IMG/VR virus record: IMGVR_UViG_3300032050_000068
Location: 22,415-86,414 of that record
DNA from: a virus
Strand: one strand, 5' to 3'
Length of the DNA: 64,000 bases
Below are positions 1 to 10,615 of this stretch, in pieces. Positions within the stretch are counted from its first letter, which is position 1. Every line of letters begins with the position of its first letter. The translations under genes were made by a program, and so were the position numbers. The notes under the pieces were generated by a model. The model ran no database searches. It worked only from the letters and a program-made list of their open reading frames with translations, and was not told the origin of the DNA.

Positions 1-2
1 AA

Positions 3-50
3 GAAATAGAAGATTACATCAGAAAAGGTTATACAGTAATTGAAGAATAA
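3..50 (+). CDS. C-terminal end of a phage protein (partial)
   Basis: The reading frame starting at base 3 stays open to a TAA at 48-50 and encodes the last 15 residues of a protein, EIEDYIRKGYTVIEE. The rest lies left of the window. It runs in the same direction as the giant late genes that follow, so it is probably the last gene of the preceding late or tail block. Nothing can be said about its function. A weak inverted repeat (AATAAAC at 46-52, GTTTATT at 60-66) overlaps its stop, but it has no following T-run, so I do not call it a terminator. Confidence 0.5.
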   Translation, partial: EIEDYIRKGYTVIEE

Positions 51-110
51 ACTTAATAGGTTTATTCATTAAACTAAAAATTAGTATATTAAATATATAG
101 AACCGGTTAT

Positions 111-3100
111 ATGAACAAAAGAAAAGTAAGAATATATAAAGATCCAGGAGGAAATGGACAATATATTAATAAGACAGCCCAGTTTTTACAAAAGGCTCAG
201 GCCGGTATGCAAGTTAATGATTTAGCTTTAGAACAAGATATACTAGATCAATTAACAATGACTACAGATGTAGAGATGATTGCTGATACCTTAAAAGATA
301 AATATGGTCTTGGTTATTTTGATGCTCTAGATAGAGTAGAAAAAGTAGTTGAATTTTTGTATAGACAAGATGTTAATGATACAAAGAATGAAATGCTTTC
401 TCAAGATGCAGAAGTTGAAGATATTGTTCCTATTAAAAAACCACTCTATGATACTGATTTACCATGGATATCTGATGATGATACAGGCTGGGATGACTTT
501 GGTGAAGAAAGTGAAGATGATCTAGCTGCAGAAGATGAACAAGCATTATCAGTAGAAAGAAAAGGAGGAACTATTGGTAAGAAAAAGTTTGTCAAAAATA
601 TAGTAAGAGGATTAAAAAAAGCTGCAGAAGGAATGCAGCAAGATGAATCTAGTAATTCTACAATATTAGATTCTCCAAATGGAAGACAAGCACACATTAA
701 TAATTTTAGAAGAGGTATAAAAGATCTTGGTAATGAGTATTATGCAAAAGAAATTTATGATAAAACTAAACAGTTACAACAAGAAACAAGTGCCTTACCT
801 CCAATGAATAACCAAATGATGCCTATGGCACAAGAGGGAATGCAGATGGAACAGCAAGATATAGAAAATCCAATGCATCATCTTCAAGCTTATTCAGGAT
901 CAGTATCAAATATTTTTAAACAACCTATGAATCAAGTACATGGTGCAGGTTATGAAAACTTGCCAGAAGCAAGAAGAGGACGTGAACAAAGACAAGCTGA
1001 TAGACAAACTCGTAGAGTAGCAAGAGATTGGCAAAACATGTTTGGGGATATGGCAGCTGGATATGCTGGAGTACCGGGATTACCAAACTATCTTCAAGTG
1101 GTATCTCCTCAAATAGTTAATCCTCAAATGACTGCTGGAGCTATGTCAGGTCAAACAGGACCACTTATTGATTTAGAGTATAAAAAAGGACCATGGTGGA
1201 AAGGCACAAGAGAATGGTCTGCTAAAGGTATACCTGCAGCTATGTTAGCTGGTATGAATCCTGGTTATGGATATATGCCAATGGGTATGGGTTATGGTTC
1301 TTCTTGGAATACAACTAGAACATTTCCTGGTGAAGTTATAAGAACAAAATCTCAAGTACTAAATGCTGCAGCAGATCCTGCTAAAAATGATGAAGCAACA
1401 ATTCTTAAAAATAGTGGTATTAAACCCTATGCAGGTTATATGGAATTAAATCCTGCTCCTGAAGGAACTGAAATGGTATATGATGAACAAGGAAATGAAG
1501 TTGAAGCAATTTCAGCAGAAGAAGCAGCAAGAAGAAGAGCTGCTGCTGCTCAAGCTCCATGGATGTTCGGAGCAGGAAATAAAAATTTCATGCCAACTCA
1601 AACAAATCCTTCTGGAACACAGCTAATTGATTTTATTCCTACTGAGACAGCACCAGTAGTTGGAACTGAATCTGTAGGTACTGGTCCTATGCCAGAAACT
1701 ATTACTGAAACAGCACCTATTACAGGAACAGAAATAATACCTGCTGCTACTGAAACTGTAGGAGCTAATACTGAAACTATACCATTTAACTTAAGTGAAG
1801 AAGTTCAGAAAACACTTAGGGGAGAGTATGGTAGTGGTGCTGCAAGAAAAGCAGCATTAGGTGAAAACTATGCACAAGTACAAGCTGAGATAAATAAAAT
1901 GTTTGCAGCAAGCACACCTAAAGCTAAAACTACAACTACAACTACACCTAAAAGTTTTGCCAGTGCTCCTGCTACTGGAGTTGCATCGCCAACTTATTCT
2001 GAAGCTGACTATCAAGCTGAAATGAATAGAATAAAACAAAAATATAATAGTTCAGATACAGCTGGAAAAGAAGCAATAATATCTAATCTGAATAAGCTAT
2101 ATGAAGAAACATATGGTACACCAGAAAACAAATATGTTAAAGCTCTTAAAGATGAACTTGAATATGATTTTTATTCTTATGATAATTATTTTGGTGACAA
2201 TTACCTACAAGAACAAAACTCAAAAAATTCTTCAGATGCAAATAAGTCTTTTGAGGTTAATCCTGAACTTGAACAATTAATATATGACAAAAATCTAGAG
2301 TTTTTAACAGCGGATGAGGAACAACAGTTTGACATGTTGAATAAATTGGGTAGTGTCCCAGATTTAATGAAAAACCCTATTCTTAGTACGACGTACACCC
2401 AATGGTGGGAAGAAATAAAGAAGAAATATGGATATGATAGAGCAAAAATACTTGGTGCACAGTATGCTGGAAAACGAGCTGCACAAGATGTAGCCAATAA
2501 TGTTTCCGATTTTACATTGGGTATGACATTTCCTGCATATGGACTTGCAACTCAAATAGCTCCTAAAGTAGCTGACTATTTAGGTTATCAACAAGGTGGA
2601 ATGGTAAATACATCTCAAATGGATCCTAATACATTAACTAAATTTGTATATGGTGGAGATGAGTTACCAATTTCTCCAATAGTAGCATATGATAATAATG
2701 ATATACAGTCTAAAAATGTAGATGATCCTTTTATGTATAGAATGGGTGGTCTATATAAATATGATGGTATTAATAATAGTCAAGTAACTACAAATGATTA
2801 TGATGCATGGCTTAAACAAAAAGCTGAACAAGAAGCTCTTGCTGAGTATAATGACTACATGAATAGGACTAAGACAGATGCATCTACATTTATGAAGTAT
2901 GAAGCTAATCCTAATGATGCAGTATATCAACAAATTCTTCAAAGAAAATTAGGTACTACATCACAACCTGCATCAACAGAAACTACCACAACTCGAAATT
3001 ATAATTATGGTTATGGAGCAGGTTATCCAATGACTGGTGGTTATAGTTATCCTACTGCACCAACAATTGGTCAACAGATAAGAAATATGTTTTCACCATT

Positions 3101-4736
3101 TAAATATAATCCTGCTACTGGAGGTAATTATGATTTTACTTGGATGTCACAACAAGGTCCTGCAAGAACAGCAAGTGGTGCTATATTCCAACCACAAGGT
3201 CAATTACAAGGTATGGTTCCTGTAGCTGGTACAAATGCTGATGGTACAGCAACACAGCCACAAGCTGGTTATATGTATGATTATAAGTTTGAGAAAGGTC
3301 CTTGGTGGTCAGGTAAAAAAACAATGACACTTACAGGTAGATGGGTTGATCCAAATAATCCTAATGCAGGTACAACAGCTGGTGGTGCTTCTGCTAATAC
3401 AACTGCAGATAATATTGCAGAAGGATATAATCCTGAAGCAGTTGGACCTGGTTATTCTGGATATAACGCTGATACTGATGGTAATGGTTTACCTGATTAT
3501 TTACAAACTCCAAATCCTCGTGAAACTCAAACTGGTACTTCAACATCAACTAATACAGTTGAAGAAGAAATGAGTCCAAGAGAACGTAGACAACAAAAAA
3601 GAATACAAAGAAGATCTAGTAAAGAAACAGTAACTGAACCTGAACAATCAACTACTTCAACACCAGCAACTGGAACTACAACTCAACCTGCAGCCACTGA
3701 TACTCAAGTAAATAATACAGGTACTACACAAACTACTAATACAGGCACAACAGGGGCTACTAATACAGGCACAACTCAGACTACTAATACAACTAATCAA
3801 ACTGGTAATCCAGACTGGAATGAAGAATGGAATAGAGAAACTACATCAGGAGCTCAACGTAAAGAACAAGCACAAAAAAATCAAGGTGTAATATTCAATA
3901 CTACTGGTGCTTCTGGTTATCAGTTTGCAGACGGGACACCGGTAGACTACAATGATAAGACAGGTACTTGGGAAGCAGATAAACAAGAGGCTAATGCAAG
4001 AAAAGCTTTTACTGAACAAGGTATTATTAATGATGGAATGAATAATAATACATTCCCTGATGGTACACCTGCTAAATATAGTTATATATTAAAAAAATGG
4101 GTTCCTAAAAGAATTTACGGAGGAGCTTCAAACTATATGGAATTTGGAGGATATGTTCCTGAGTTTAATCCTGGTGGACAGTTTAGTGGAACAGGTCCTT
4201 TTAATCCTAATAGTAGTAATTTAGAAACAAATCCTAATCAAGCTATCACAGGACCATGTACAGAATTTGAAGTACAAAATCCAAATAGTCCTTGTTATGA
4301 TCCTAACTATAAACCTTCTGCATTACAAAATACAACACCAGAAGATTTCTCAGTTACTTATGATATAAATAAGGCACGTACACTAGATACAAATAAGATA
4401 GCAAATGCTGGACAGTTCTTAGGTGCGGGTATCAGAGGAATTTCTGCTGGTCTAAATGATAGTTACAATACAAATTATTTAGCATCAAGAAGTCCTTCTG
4501 ATAGTAGAGAACCAGTTAATCAACTAGATTATAGAGGTGGTTATAGTGGTTTAAGTCAAAGAAATATGTCAAAAGGACAAGGAGCAGGATCTACAGGATT
4601 TAACTATGTAGTAGGTGAAGCTGCCTTTGTAAAGAAAGGTGGGGAACTTAAATTCCGTCAAGGTGGTGTATATGATTTAACTCAAGAAGAGATAGGTCAG
4701 ATTCTTGCTGCAGGTGGTCAAATAAAATTTATATAA
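111..4736 (+). CDS. Large Gln/Gly/Thr-rich virion-associated protein (crAss-like cargo type), 1541 aa
   Basis: No enzyme domain is recognisable. The N-terminal 160 residues look folded and acidic. The rest is low-complexity, rich in Q, G, T, N, P, M and Y. A module centred on KGPWW occurs twice, at about residues 359-363 and 1062-1066, which points to an internal duplication. A Thr/Asn repeat based on TNTGTT lies near residues 1200-1225, and a short DTDGNG calcium-loop-like stretch near 1121. Gly-Gly motifs (YGGDE, RMGG, EFGGY, RQGG) are scattered through the C-terminal half, and similar ones appear in the next two products. Position at the head of the giant late block suggests a virion-packaged protein, as with the large cargo proteins of crAss-like phages. 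That role is inferred from context. ATG start; no Shine-Dalgarno sequence upstream. Confidence 0.75.
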   Translation: MNKRKVRIYKDPGGNGQYINKTAQFLQKAQAGMQVNDLALEQDILDQLTMTTDVEMIADTLKDKYGLGYFDALDRVEKVVEFLYRQDVNDTKNEMLSQDAEVEDIVPIKKPLYDTDLPWISDDDTGWDDFGEESEDDLAAEDEQALSVERKGGTIGKKKFVKNIVRGLKKAAEGMQQDESSNSTILDSPNGRQAHINNFRRGIKDLGNEYYAKEIYDKTKQLQQETSALPPMNNQMMPMAQEGMQMEQQDIENPMHHLQAYSGSVSNIFKQPMNQVHGAGYENLPEARRGREQRQADRQTRRVARDWQNMFGDMAAGYAGVPGLPNYLQVVSPQIVNPQMTAGAMSGQTGPLIDLEYKKGPWWKGTREWSAKGIPAAMLAGMNPGYGYMPMGMGYGSSWNTTRTFPGEVIRTKSQVLNAAADPAKNDEATILKNSGIKPYAGYMELNPAPEGTEMVYDEQGNEVEAISAEEAARRRAAAAQAPWMFGAGNKNFMPTQTNPSGTQLIDFIPTETAPVVGTESVGTGPMPETITETAPITGTEIIPAATETVGANTETIPFNLSEEVQKTLRGEYGSGAARKAALGENYAQVQAEINKMFAASTPKAKTTTTTTPKSFASAPATGVASPTYSEADYQAEMNRIKQKYNSSDTAGKEAIISNLNKLYEETYGTPENKYVKALKDELEYDFYSYDNYFGDNYLQEQNSKNSSDANKSFEVNPELEQLIYDKNLEFLTADEEQQFDMLNKLGSVPDLMKNPILSTTYTQWWEEIKKKYGYDRAKILGAQYAGKRAAQDVANNVSDFTLGMTFPAYGLATQIAPKVADYLGYQQGGMVNTSQMDPNTLTKFVYGGDELPISPIVAYDNNDIQSKNVDDPFMYRMGGLYKYDGINNSQVTTNDYDAWLKQKAEQEALAEYNDYMNRTKTDASTFMKYEANPNDAVYQQILQRKLGTTSQPASTETTTTRNYNYGYGAGYPMTGGYSYPTAPTIGQQIRNMFSPFKYNPATGGNYDFTWMSQQGPARTASGAIFQPQGQLQGMVPVAGTNADGTATQPQAGYMYDYKFEKGPWWSGKKTMTLTGRWVDPNNPNAGTTAGGASANTTADNIAEGYNPEAVGPGYSGYNADTDGNGLPDYLQTPNPRETQTGTSTSTNTVEEEMSPRERRQQKRIQRRSSKETVTEPEQSTTSTPATGTTTQPAATDTQVNNTGTTQTTNTGTTGATNTGTTQTTNTTNQTGNPDWNEEWNRETTSGAQRKEQAQKNQGVIFNTTGASGYQFADGTPVDYNDKTGTWEADKQEANARKAFTEQGIINDGMNNNTFPDGTPAKYSYILKKWVPKRIYGGASNYMEFGGYVPEFNPGGQFSGTGPFNPNSSNLETNPNQAITGPCTEFEVQNPNSPCYDPNYKPSALQNTTPEDFSVTYDINKARTLDTNKIANAGQFLGAGIRGISAGLNDSYNTNYLASRSPSDSREPVNQLDYRGGYSGLSQRNMSKGQGAGSTGFNYVVGEAAFVKKGGELKFRQGGVYDLTQEEIGQILAAGGQIKFI

Positions 4737-4743
4737 TAAAGAC

Positions 4744-7176
4744 ATGAGAGTTCAAATAACAAAAATGCCATTAGGTAAAGCTGCTTACGGTAAACAAGTA
4801 GATGGTTCATTATCATTACAACCAGGAGCATTTGGTGGAGGAGATTATAAAGCATCAGATAAAGCTAACTATAAGGGTGTTAAACAAACTGTAGATGAAG
4901 TTTCTAGAGAAGAAGCTAACCTAGAAGCAGAAGGAGGTGAAACTGCTTTTGGTCCAATCTCTGGTCAATCAATTCCAGATCATCTTAAGATAAGAGGTAA
5001 AAGACACCATGAAGGAGGTGTACCTTTAAATCTTCCAGATGACACATTTATCTTTAGTGATACAGCTTCATTAAGAATTAATGATCCTAGTGTATTAGCA
5101 ATGTTTAACAAGGTTCCTAAAAAAGGAGGTTATACTCCTGCAGAGATAGCTAAACCTTATAACATTAATAAATACAAAGCAATTCTTTTAGATCCTGAAA
5201 GTGGTAAACTTGAAAGGGATACTGCTACAATCATGATTAAAAATTATATCATGAAACTGGGAGCTCTAGCTCTTGTACAAGAATCTATGAAAGGATTTCC
5301 TCAAGGTGTTCCAGAAATGGCTAAACCATATATGGAAGCTAATGGAATCTCTGAAGAAGATTTAATGCCTGAATTAAAAGAACAAGCTGATGCTTTAGCT
5401 CAAGCTATGGGATCTGGAGAACAAACAGGAATGCCTCAAGAGCAAAATCCAATGATGGCTCAAGAGATGCAACAGATGGCTCCTGAACAAGCTATGCAAG
5501 CTCAGCAAGCAATGATGGCTCAAGGTCAACCACAACCATCTTATCCACAACAAATGCCTAGTGGAGCTCCTGTAGCTTCACCAGATATGATGGCTCAGAT
5601 GCAAGGTTCTATGCCTCCTCCAGATATGATGGCACAACAAGCAATGTCACCTCAACCAGGTATGATGGCTTATGGTGGAATGCCTTATGCTGCATATGGA
5701 ATGGAAATGGGTGGTTATGATTTTCCTTACTACCCAAATGAAATGGCTTATGGTGGTGTACCAAGATTTGATAATGGTGGAGATACAAGACCAGGTACAA
5801 CAAGAAAAGTATCTCCAGAAGAATATGCAAGCAGTACTTGGGAAACAAGACGAGATGATCAAGGTGAATATAAGTATAACAGAAGAACAGGTGAAGTAAT
5901 TGGTAAAGCTGATGTTCAAACTAAATCTCAAAGAGAAGCTTCAGGTAGAGGTGTCAGAGGTGGTGGTGGTTATACCAAAGAAGATGTATGTTCATGGATG
6001 AAAAAAGTTGGTGGTAATTATTATGGCTGGACAGCTGAAGAAATAATTGCTGCTGGTATAGCTGCACCAAGTGCATTAGGTTTTTTAAAAGGATGTGAAG
6101 TTAAAGGAGAAACTGTAGAAGAAGAAGCAATCTTTACTGAGGCAACTCCAACTGAAGACTGTCTATGTAAAAATCCTGATGGAACTGTATATAAAGATTC
6201 AAATGGTAATACTAAAATTGCTCCTAAAGATCCAGAGACTGGAGAATGCCTAGTTAATGATGCATCTTGTGGAACAATAACTGAAACTGAAAGTCTTCTA
6301 TGTAGATGTACTGACCCTGTAACCGGACAAGTAACAGAGTATGCAATTGAAAATGAAGCAGATTGTATATGTCAAGATGGTAGCCAAGGTCAGCTATCTC
6401 AAGGTATGGCAACTGCAGCTACACCACATTGGAGTAGAGCAGCTAGAACTAATGTGATGCGTAATGCATTAGTAGCAACTAAACCTGCACCATCTAATGT
6501 TGTTCTTCCAGGTAGATCACAAGTTAAAGGAGCTTATGAAGAATATCAAACTAAAGTTGACACAGCTCAAGCAGCAATTAATTCATTACAAAATGCAGTA
6601 ATGACAGGTATGGCTGGATCAAGTAGTTCTAAGCAAGCTCAAATGAAAGACCTTCTTGGTAAATCTCTAAGAGCTTCTATGGATGCTGTAGCTGATGTAC
6701 AATCTAGAAATGTTGATAGACAAAGAGAAACCAATGTTCAAACAGCTACTATTGATAATGCAAACATGTTAGCTAGAGCACAAGCAATGCAAGGAGCCTT
6801 AGATACACAAAAGCTTAACAGAGATCAAGAAACAGCTAATAAAAATCTAAGAAGATACAATACAATGGGTGCTATGATGGATGCAGATAAAGAAATGGCT
6901 GCTAGACAGAATATGAATATACTTACTCCACAATATGCATCTGAGTATGAGTATGGATTTATTGCTCCTACAGGAGTTGAGAAACCACTTACTGGTGCAA
7001 CAAGTGCTACACTTGAAGATAGAATACAATATTACTTAGGTAAAACTGGAGATTATCAACAAGCATTTGACATGGCTTATAAAGAATCTAGATTGAATAA
7101 GAGTATGTATGGAGGACAAAGAATGGCAAATGGAGGTTATGTTTTTGCTACTAATGCCTATCCATTTATAATCTGA
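4744..7176 (+). CDS. Conserved crAss-like virion protein with Met/Gln-rich centre and Cys cluster, 810 aa
   Basis: The N-terminal region carries a pattern I associate with crAss-like phage proteins: an acidic stretch, then HHEGGVPLNLPDDTFIFSDT at about residues 96-115. A low-complexity segment rich in M, Q, P and A follows (about 220-320), then YGG/GGY-rich sequence (about 325-350). Residues about 415-550 contain a Cys-rich segment with paired cysteines (CLC, CRC, CIC) that could bind metal or form disulfides. The C-terminal 240 residues are predicted helical. It begins 7 bases after the 1541-aa gene and is probably co-transcribed with it. Function is unknown; an internal or tail-associated virion component is the best guess from context. 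Confidence 0.75.
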   Translation: MRVQITKMPLGKAAYGKQVDGSLSLQPGAFGGGDYKASDKANYKGVKQTVDEVSREEANLEAEGGETAFGPISGQSIPDHLKIRGKRHHEGGVPLNLPDDTFIFSDTASLRINDPSVLAMFNKVPKKGGYTPAEIAKPYNINKYKAILLDPESGKLERDTATIMIKNYIMKLGALALVQESMKGFPQGVPEMAKPYMEANGISEEDLMPELKEQADALAQAMGSGEQTGMPQEQNPMMAQEMQQMAPEQAMQAQQAMMAQGQPQPSYPQQMPSGAPVASPDMMAQMQGSMPPPDMMAQQAMSPQPGMMAYGGMPYAAYGMEMGGYDFPYYPNEMAYGGVPRFDNGGDTRPGTTRKVSPEEYASSTWETRRDDQGEYKYNRRTGEVIGKADVQTKSQREASGRGVRGGGGYTKEDVCSWMKKVGGNYYGWTAEEIIAAGIAAPSALGFLKGCEVKGETVEEEAIFTEATPTEDCLCKNPDGTVYKDSNGNTKIAPKDPETGECLVNDASCGTITETESLLCRCTDPVTGQVTEYAIENEADCICQDGSQGQLSQGMATAATPHWSRAARTNVMRNALVATKPAPSNVVLPGRSQVKGAYEEYQTKVDTAQAAINSLQNAVMTGMAGSSSSKQAQMKDLLGKSLRASMDAVADVQSRNVDRQRETNVQTATIDNANMLARAQAMQGALDTQKLNRDQETANKNLRRYNTMGAMMDADKEMAARQNMNILTPQYASEYEYGFIAPTGVEKPLTGATSATLEDRIQYYLGKTGDYQQAFDMAYKESRLNKSMYGGQRMANGGYVFATNAYPFII

Positions 7177-7237
7177 TAAACTTTATAGATTTAATAAACT
7201 TAAAAAATTTTGATAGTTTTATAATATAAAAAATACT

Positions 7238-10200
7238 ATGGCAACATATCCATCAGGAGTCACAACATTTATCCCAGAATACCAGGCTTATCAACCTGAT
7301 TTTAATTTTACTGCAAATGTTTTACAACTAAAACAAACACAGTATGATCAAAACTGGAGTAGATTAAATAATATATATGGTCAGATATTAAATGCTCCGC
7401 TAACTCATGATGAAAGTATAAATAAAAGAGATAATACTTTCAAAAGAATTGACTTTGATTTAAAAAGAATTACTGGTTTAGATCTATCACTTGAGCAAAA
7501 TGTTCAACAAGCTACACAGTTATTCAGACCTTTTTATGAAGATGCCAGTTTAATGAAAGATATGGCCTTCACAAAAAATGTAGGTTTTGAAAGATCATTA
7601 GGTGAAGGTAAGAGATATAATACTGATGAAAAAATAAACTCTGAATATTGGGATGGTGGTTTAAGAGCAATTGATTACAAAGTACAAGAATTTAAAGCTT
7701 TGCCATATGAGCAACTACCATCTTTCGGTGATGTAAAATATACTCCATATGTTAATGTAGAGAAGAAAGCATTGGAGTTAGCTGCAGAAATGAAGATTGA
7801 TATTAAAAGAGTTACTCCACAAGGTGATTGGATTGTTACTGAAAAAAATGGACAGCAAGCCATTGCCCCTTTACAAAGTACATTTTATTCTGTCTTAGGT
7901 AAAGATCCTAAAGTAAAAGAAATGTATGTAACACAAGCTTATCTTGATAGAAAAGATACAGTAGCATCAAATAAAGATAGGCCTGAATATGGAGGTAATG
8001 CTGAGTTAGCTGAGAAAGATTATCTAAATAGAACACTAAAAGTAATGAGGAATCAAACCCTCATTACTAAGAATGATTTATTAAGCCGTAAGATGGCTAA
8101 TGATAAGATGATCACTAGAATGGAGAAGTCTATTGCAGATGGAACAGATATTGAAACTACACAAACTTCATTAGAACAATATAAAGAAGCTAATGCTCAA
8201 ATTTCTGAAATGCTTAAACAAGCTGAGAATGACTTAGTAATGTTAGATGGAGATCTTAACCGGACTATGACAACTCAAGGAGGTAGTGCTCTTAATATGG
8301 ATGACATGGATTTGTTAAGAATGAGAGTTGATGCAGTTACAGCTTCTAATTTACTATTAGCAGATCTCAATCAAGCAGCTATGAATTGGGCAGATCTTCA
8401 TGGAGAGGTATCATATGAAGCAAATCCATTCTCAGTACAAAGACAGAAATATGAGTATGACTCTTCACTTATTCAACAAAGAGCTGCTGCACAAAAAGAT
8501 GTTGCACTCTTTAAGCATCAGCTTGATATGGATAAAGCAACATATAAAGCAAAAGCTGAATCAGGACTTTATGATATTGATCCAGAAACTAATGAATTAA
8601 AAATAAAGCCAGAGTTAGCAAACATTGAAAGAGTTGCTGAAATGATGACTAAAACACCATCAAATGATCCAATGGCTTTGTCTAATACAATAGATGGTTT
8701 ATATACTGGTGATGCTGAAGCTGCTAAACAAACAATGGTAAGTGTACTTGCAGAAATGCAAGAAGAGGGAATAATTTCTAATGCAGAAATATTAGAAATT
8801 ATAGATAATAAAAACTTAAATAGTTTTAATATAGAACCTGTATTAAGGTGGATAAAAGAAAATGGAGATAAATTTAAAGAAGGTACAGGTGAAATTAATC
8901 CAAAAACAGGTAAAAGATATGTAACAACAAAAGATATACCAACTGATATATTAAATATAATGATTCAGGAAGGTACATATGTTACAGAGTTAGAAAGAGA
9001 AGCAGCAGCAGAAATGGGAGATGATCTTGTTGCACAAGGTGATGCTTCTAAATTAAAACTTGCAGGATTAGCAAAAGCAAGTCTAAAGACTGACTTTTCT
9101 CCAAACATGATTACAGACATGACTAAAAAAATGTTAAATGTAATTGATAGGAAGAAAGATGATTATTATATAAGAAACAGTAGTAAAGTAAAAAACTTAA
9201 TTACATTAAGTCACAGTTTAGATGATTATGCTGCATACAAACTAGCAGCAATCAAAAATAAAGAAGACATTGCAAATGAAACTGCTAATAAGCTTAGAGC
9301 TCAAGGTTTCATGTATGCCAATCAATTATTTGATGACCAACTTAATATGGTTGACAAAAAGACATTTATTGCAAATGTTCATAGAGATTTTCCAGAAGAT
9401 ATAATTCTAAATAATGGAATGTCAATGGCAGGTTTTATTAATGCTATGAATACAGGTGGTCTAGCTACATCAACAGCAGTAGCAGTAGCTGGACAACTTG
9501 GTCCACAAGTTGCTTTACCTGAAGAAGTAGTAACTGTACCTGCTGCATATCTTACAGGAGCTCTTGCAACAGGTGTAGGGTATCTTGGTGGTGGTGCATG
9601 GGATTGGATTTATAATAGTATATGGGGAACTGATGAAGAAGATGGAACTAGATTAGCACAAGGTAATTCTCATTGGACAGGACATAACTATTCTACATCA
9701 GAAGAATATGATGAGATGTTAGCAGCATATGATTTGTTAGCTGAAAATAGTATGTTAACAAGTGATATATTAGGATTAGATCAACCAGTATCACTTACTG
9801 AATTTGGTACTGGATTATATACTACTGGTGGAGCAGGTATTACTGTTGAACCTGGAGTACGTTCACCTACATATGATCATTATTTACAACTTAGAGGGGT
9901 AGTTAGAAATTTAGATTTACAAACAAGTGATGGATCAAACTATGTATCATTTGGTGGAGTAGCTGATAAATTTGAAAACATTGATGACCCAGCAAAAAAT
10001 AATGAAATATGGTCTGCAATATGGGCTGATTTTAATCCAAGAACTGGCTCAAAAGGAATGGATTTAAAAAGATTTCAAGTTGCTGTATCTCCATTTGGTG
10101 GAGAAGATGTAACTAAAGCAGCAATTAATTTTAAATTACCTGAAGACTATTTGAAGAAATTTAAACCAGACTCAGATGGTAATGGTATTATGAGTGAAGA

Positions 10201-10615
10201 CCAATATAATGACATACTTAAAAATGGTATAAGCATTATAACAGATGCTAAAAATTTGGCAAATGTTAGTATGTATAAAAATTCATTTAAGTCAGCAGAA
10301 CAAATTAGAATTGAAAAAGCAGGATCTAAAGGTGTTACATATACTGATCCTACATTACCTGGTATATCACTTAACTATAAAATAGATCCAGTAGATCCAT
10401 CTAAGATAGTTGTAACTACAAGCTATCAACAATATATGGGTCCTGGTCAAGATTCTAAAACAGTTACTCTTGTTGCCCCATTATCAAATCAAGGTGCTAA
10501 CTTAAGATATAATAGAGAAAGATTCTTTACAGGTGATGCAAGTTCAAGTGATCTTGATGGTCCAAAAATTCAACAATTAATGAATCAGCAAAGAAGAGAG
10601 TATGGAGGATACTAA
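7238..10615 (+). CDS. Conserved crAss-like internal virion protein candidate, 1125 aa
   Basis: The N-terminal third resembles a family I recognise from crAss-like phages (sequence around YDQNWSRLNNIYGQILNAPL, then a K-R-I-D-F-D-L-K-R stretch near residue 70). The middle is long and helical, with coiled-coil character around residues 270-340. Residues about 738-795 form a Gly/Ala/Val-rich hydrophobic stretch that could insert in a membrane. An EF-hand-like loop, DSDGNGIMSEDQ (978-989), has D, D and N ligands at positions 1, 3 and 5 but Gln rather than Glu at 12. The C-terminus is YGGY, echoing the YGG motifs of the two upstream products. A hydrophobic hairpin in a long helical protein would fit an ejected channel-forming protein, but that is inference. 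The 62-base gap upstream is AT-rich and may hold a promoter. Confidence 0.75.
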   Translation: MATYPSGVTTFIPEYQAYQPDFNFTANVLQLKQTQYDQNWSRLNNIYGQILNAPLTHDESINKRDNTFKRIDFDLKRITGLDLSLEQNVQQATQLFRPFYEDASLMKDMAFTKNVGFERSLGEGKRYNTDEKINSEYWDGGLRAIDYKVQEFKALPYEQLPSFGDVKYTPYVNVEKKALELAAEMKIDIKRVTPQGDWIVTEKNGQQAIAPLQSTFYSVLGKDPKVKEMYVTQAYLDRKDTVASNKDRPEYGGNAELAEKDYLNRTLKVMRNQTLITKNDLLSRKMANDKMITRMEKSIADGTDIETTQTSLEQYKEANAQISEMLKQAENDLVMLDGDLNRTMTTQGGSALNMDDMDLLRMRVDAVTASNLLLADLNQAAMNWADLHGEVSYEANPFSVQRQKYEYDSSLIQQRAAAQKDVALFKHQLDMDKATYKAKAESGLYDIDPETNELKIKPELANIERVAEMMTKTPSNDPMALSNTIDGLYTGDAEAAKQTMVSVLAEMQEEGIISNAEILEIIDNKNLNSFNIEPVLRWIKENGDKFKEGTGEINPKTGKRYVTTKDIPTDILNIMIQEGTYVTELEREAAAEMGDDLVAQGDASKLKLAGLAKASLKTDFSPNMITDMTKKMLNVIDRKKDDYYIRNSSKVKNLITLSHSLDDYAAYKLAAIKNKEDIANETANKLRAQGFMYANQLFDDQLNMVDKKTFIANVHRDFPEDIILNNGMSMAGFINAMNTGGLATSTAVAVAGQLGPQVALPEEVVTVPAAYLTGALATGVGYLGGGAWDWIYNSIWGTDEEDGTRLAQGNSHWTGHNYSTSEEYDEMLAAYDLLAENSMLTSDILGLDQPVSLTEFGTGLYTTGGAGITVEPGVRSPTYDHYLQLRGVVRNLDLQTSDGSNYVSFGGVADKFENIDDPAKNNEIWSAIWADFNPRTGSKGMDLKRFQVAVSPFGGEDVTKAAINFKLPEDYLKKFKPDSDGNGIMSEDQYNDILKNGISIITDAKNLANVSMYKNSFKSAEQIRIEKAGSKGVTYTDPTLPGISLNYKIDPVDPSKIVVTTSYQQYMGPGQDSKTVTLVAPLSNQGANLRYNRERFFTGDASSSDLDGPKIQQLMNQQRREYGGY

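Noticed and set aside
46-66. AATAAAC...GTTTATT inverted repeat before the first giant gene
   Set aside because: Seven AT-only pairs save one, no T-run after it; easily a chance event in this AT-rich sequence.
3715-3800. Thr/Asn codon repeat (ACTAATACAGGCACAACT type) as a possible CRISPR-like or diversity-generating repeat
   Set aside because: The repeats stay in frame, have no spacers, and encode a low-complexity TNTGTT linker; no reverse transcriptase is encoded nearby.
7193-7203. AATAAACTTAA also at 46-56 and 37567-37577, possible late promoter element
   Set aside because: The distance to the next start differs (45 and 65 bases), the third copy is in coding sequence in the other arm, and an 11-base AT-rich word is expected about once by chance.
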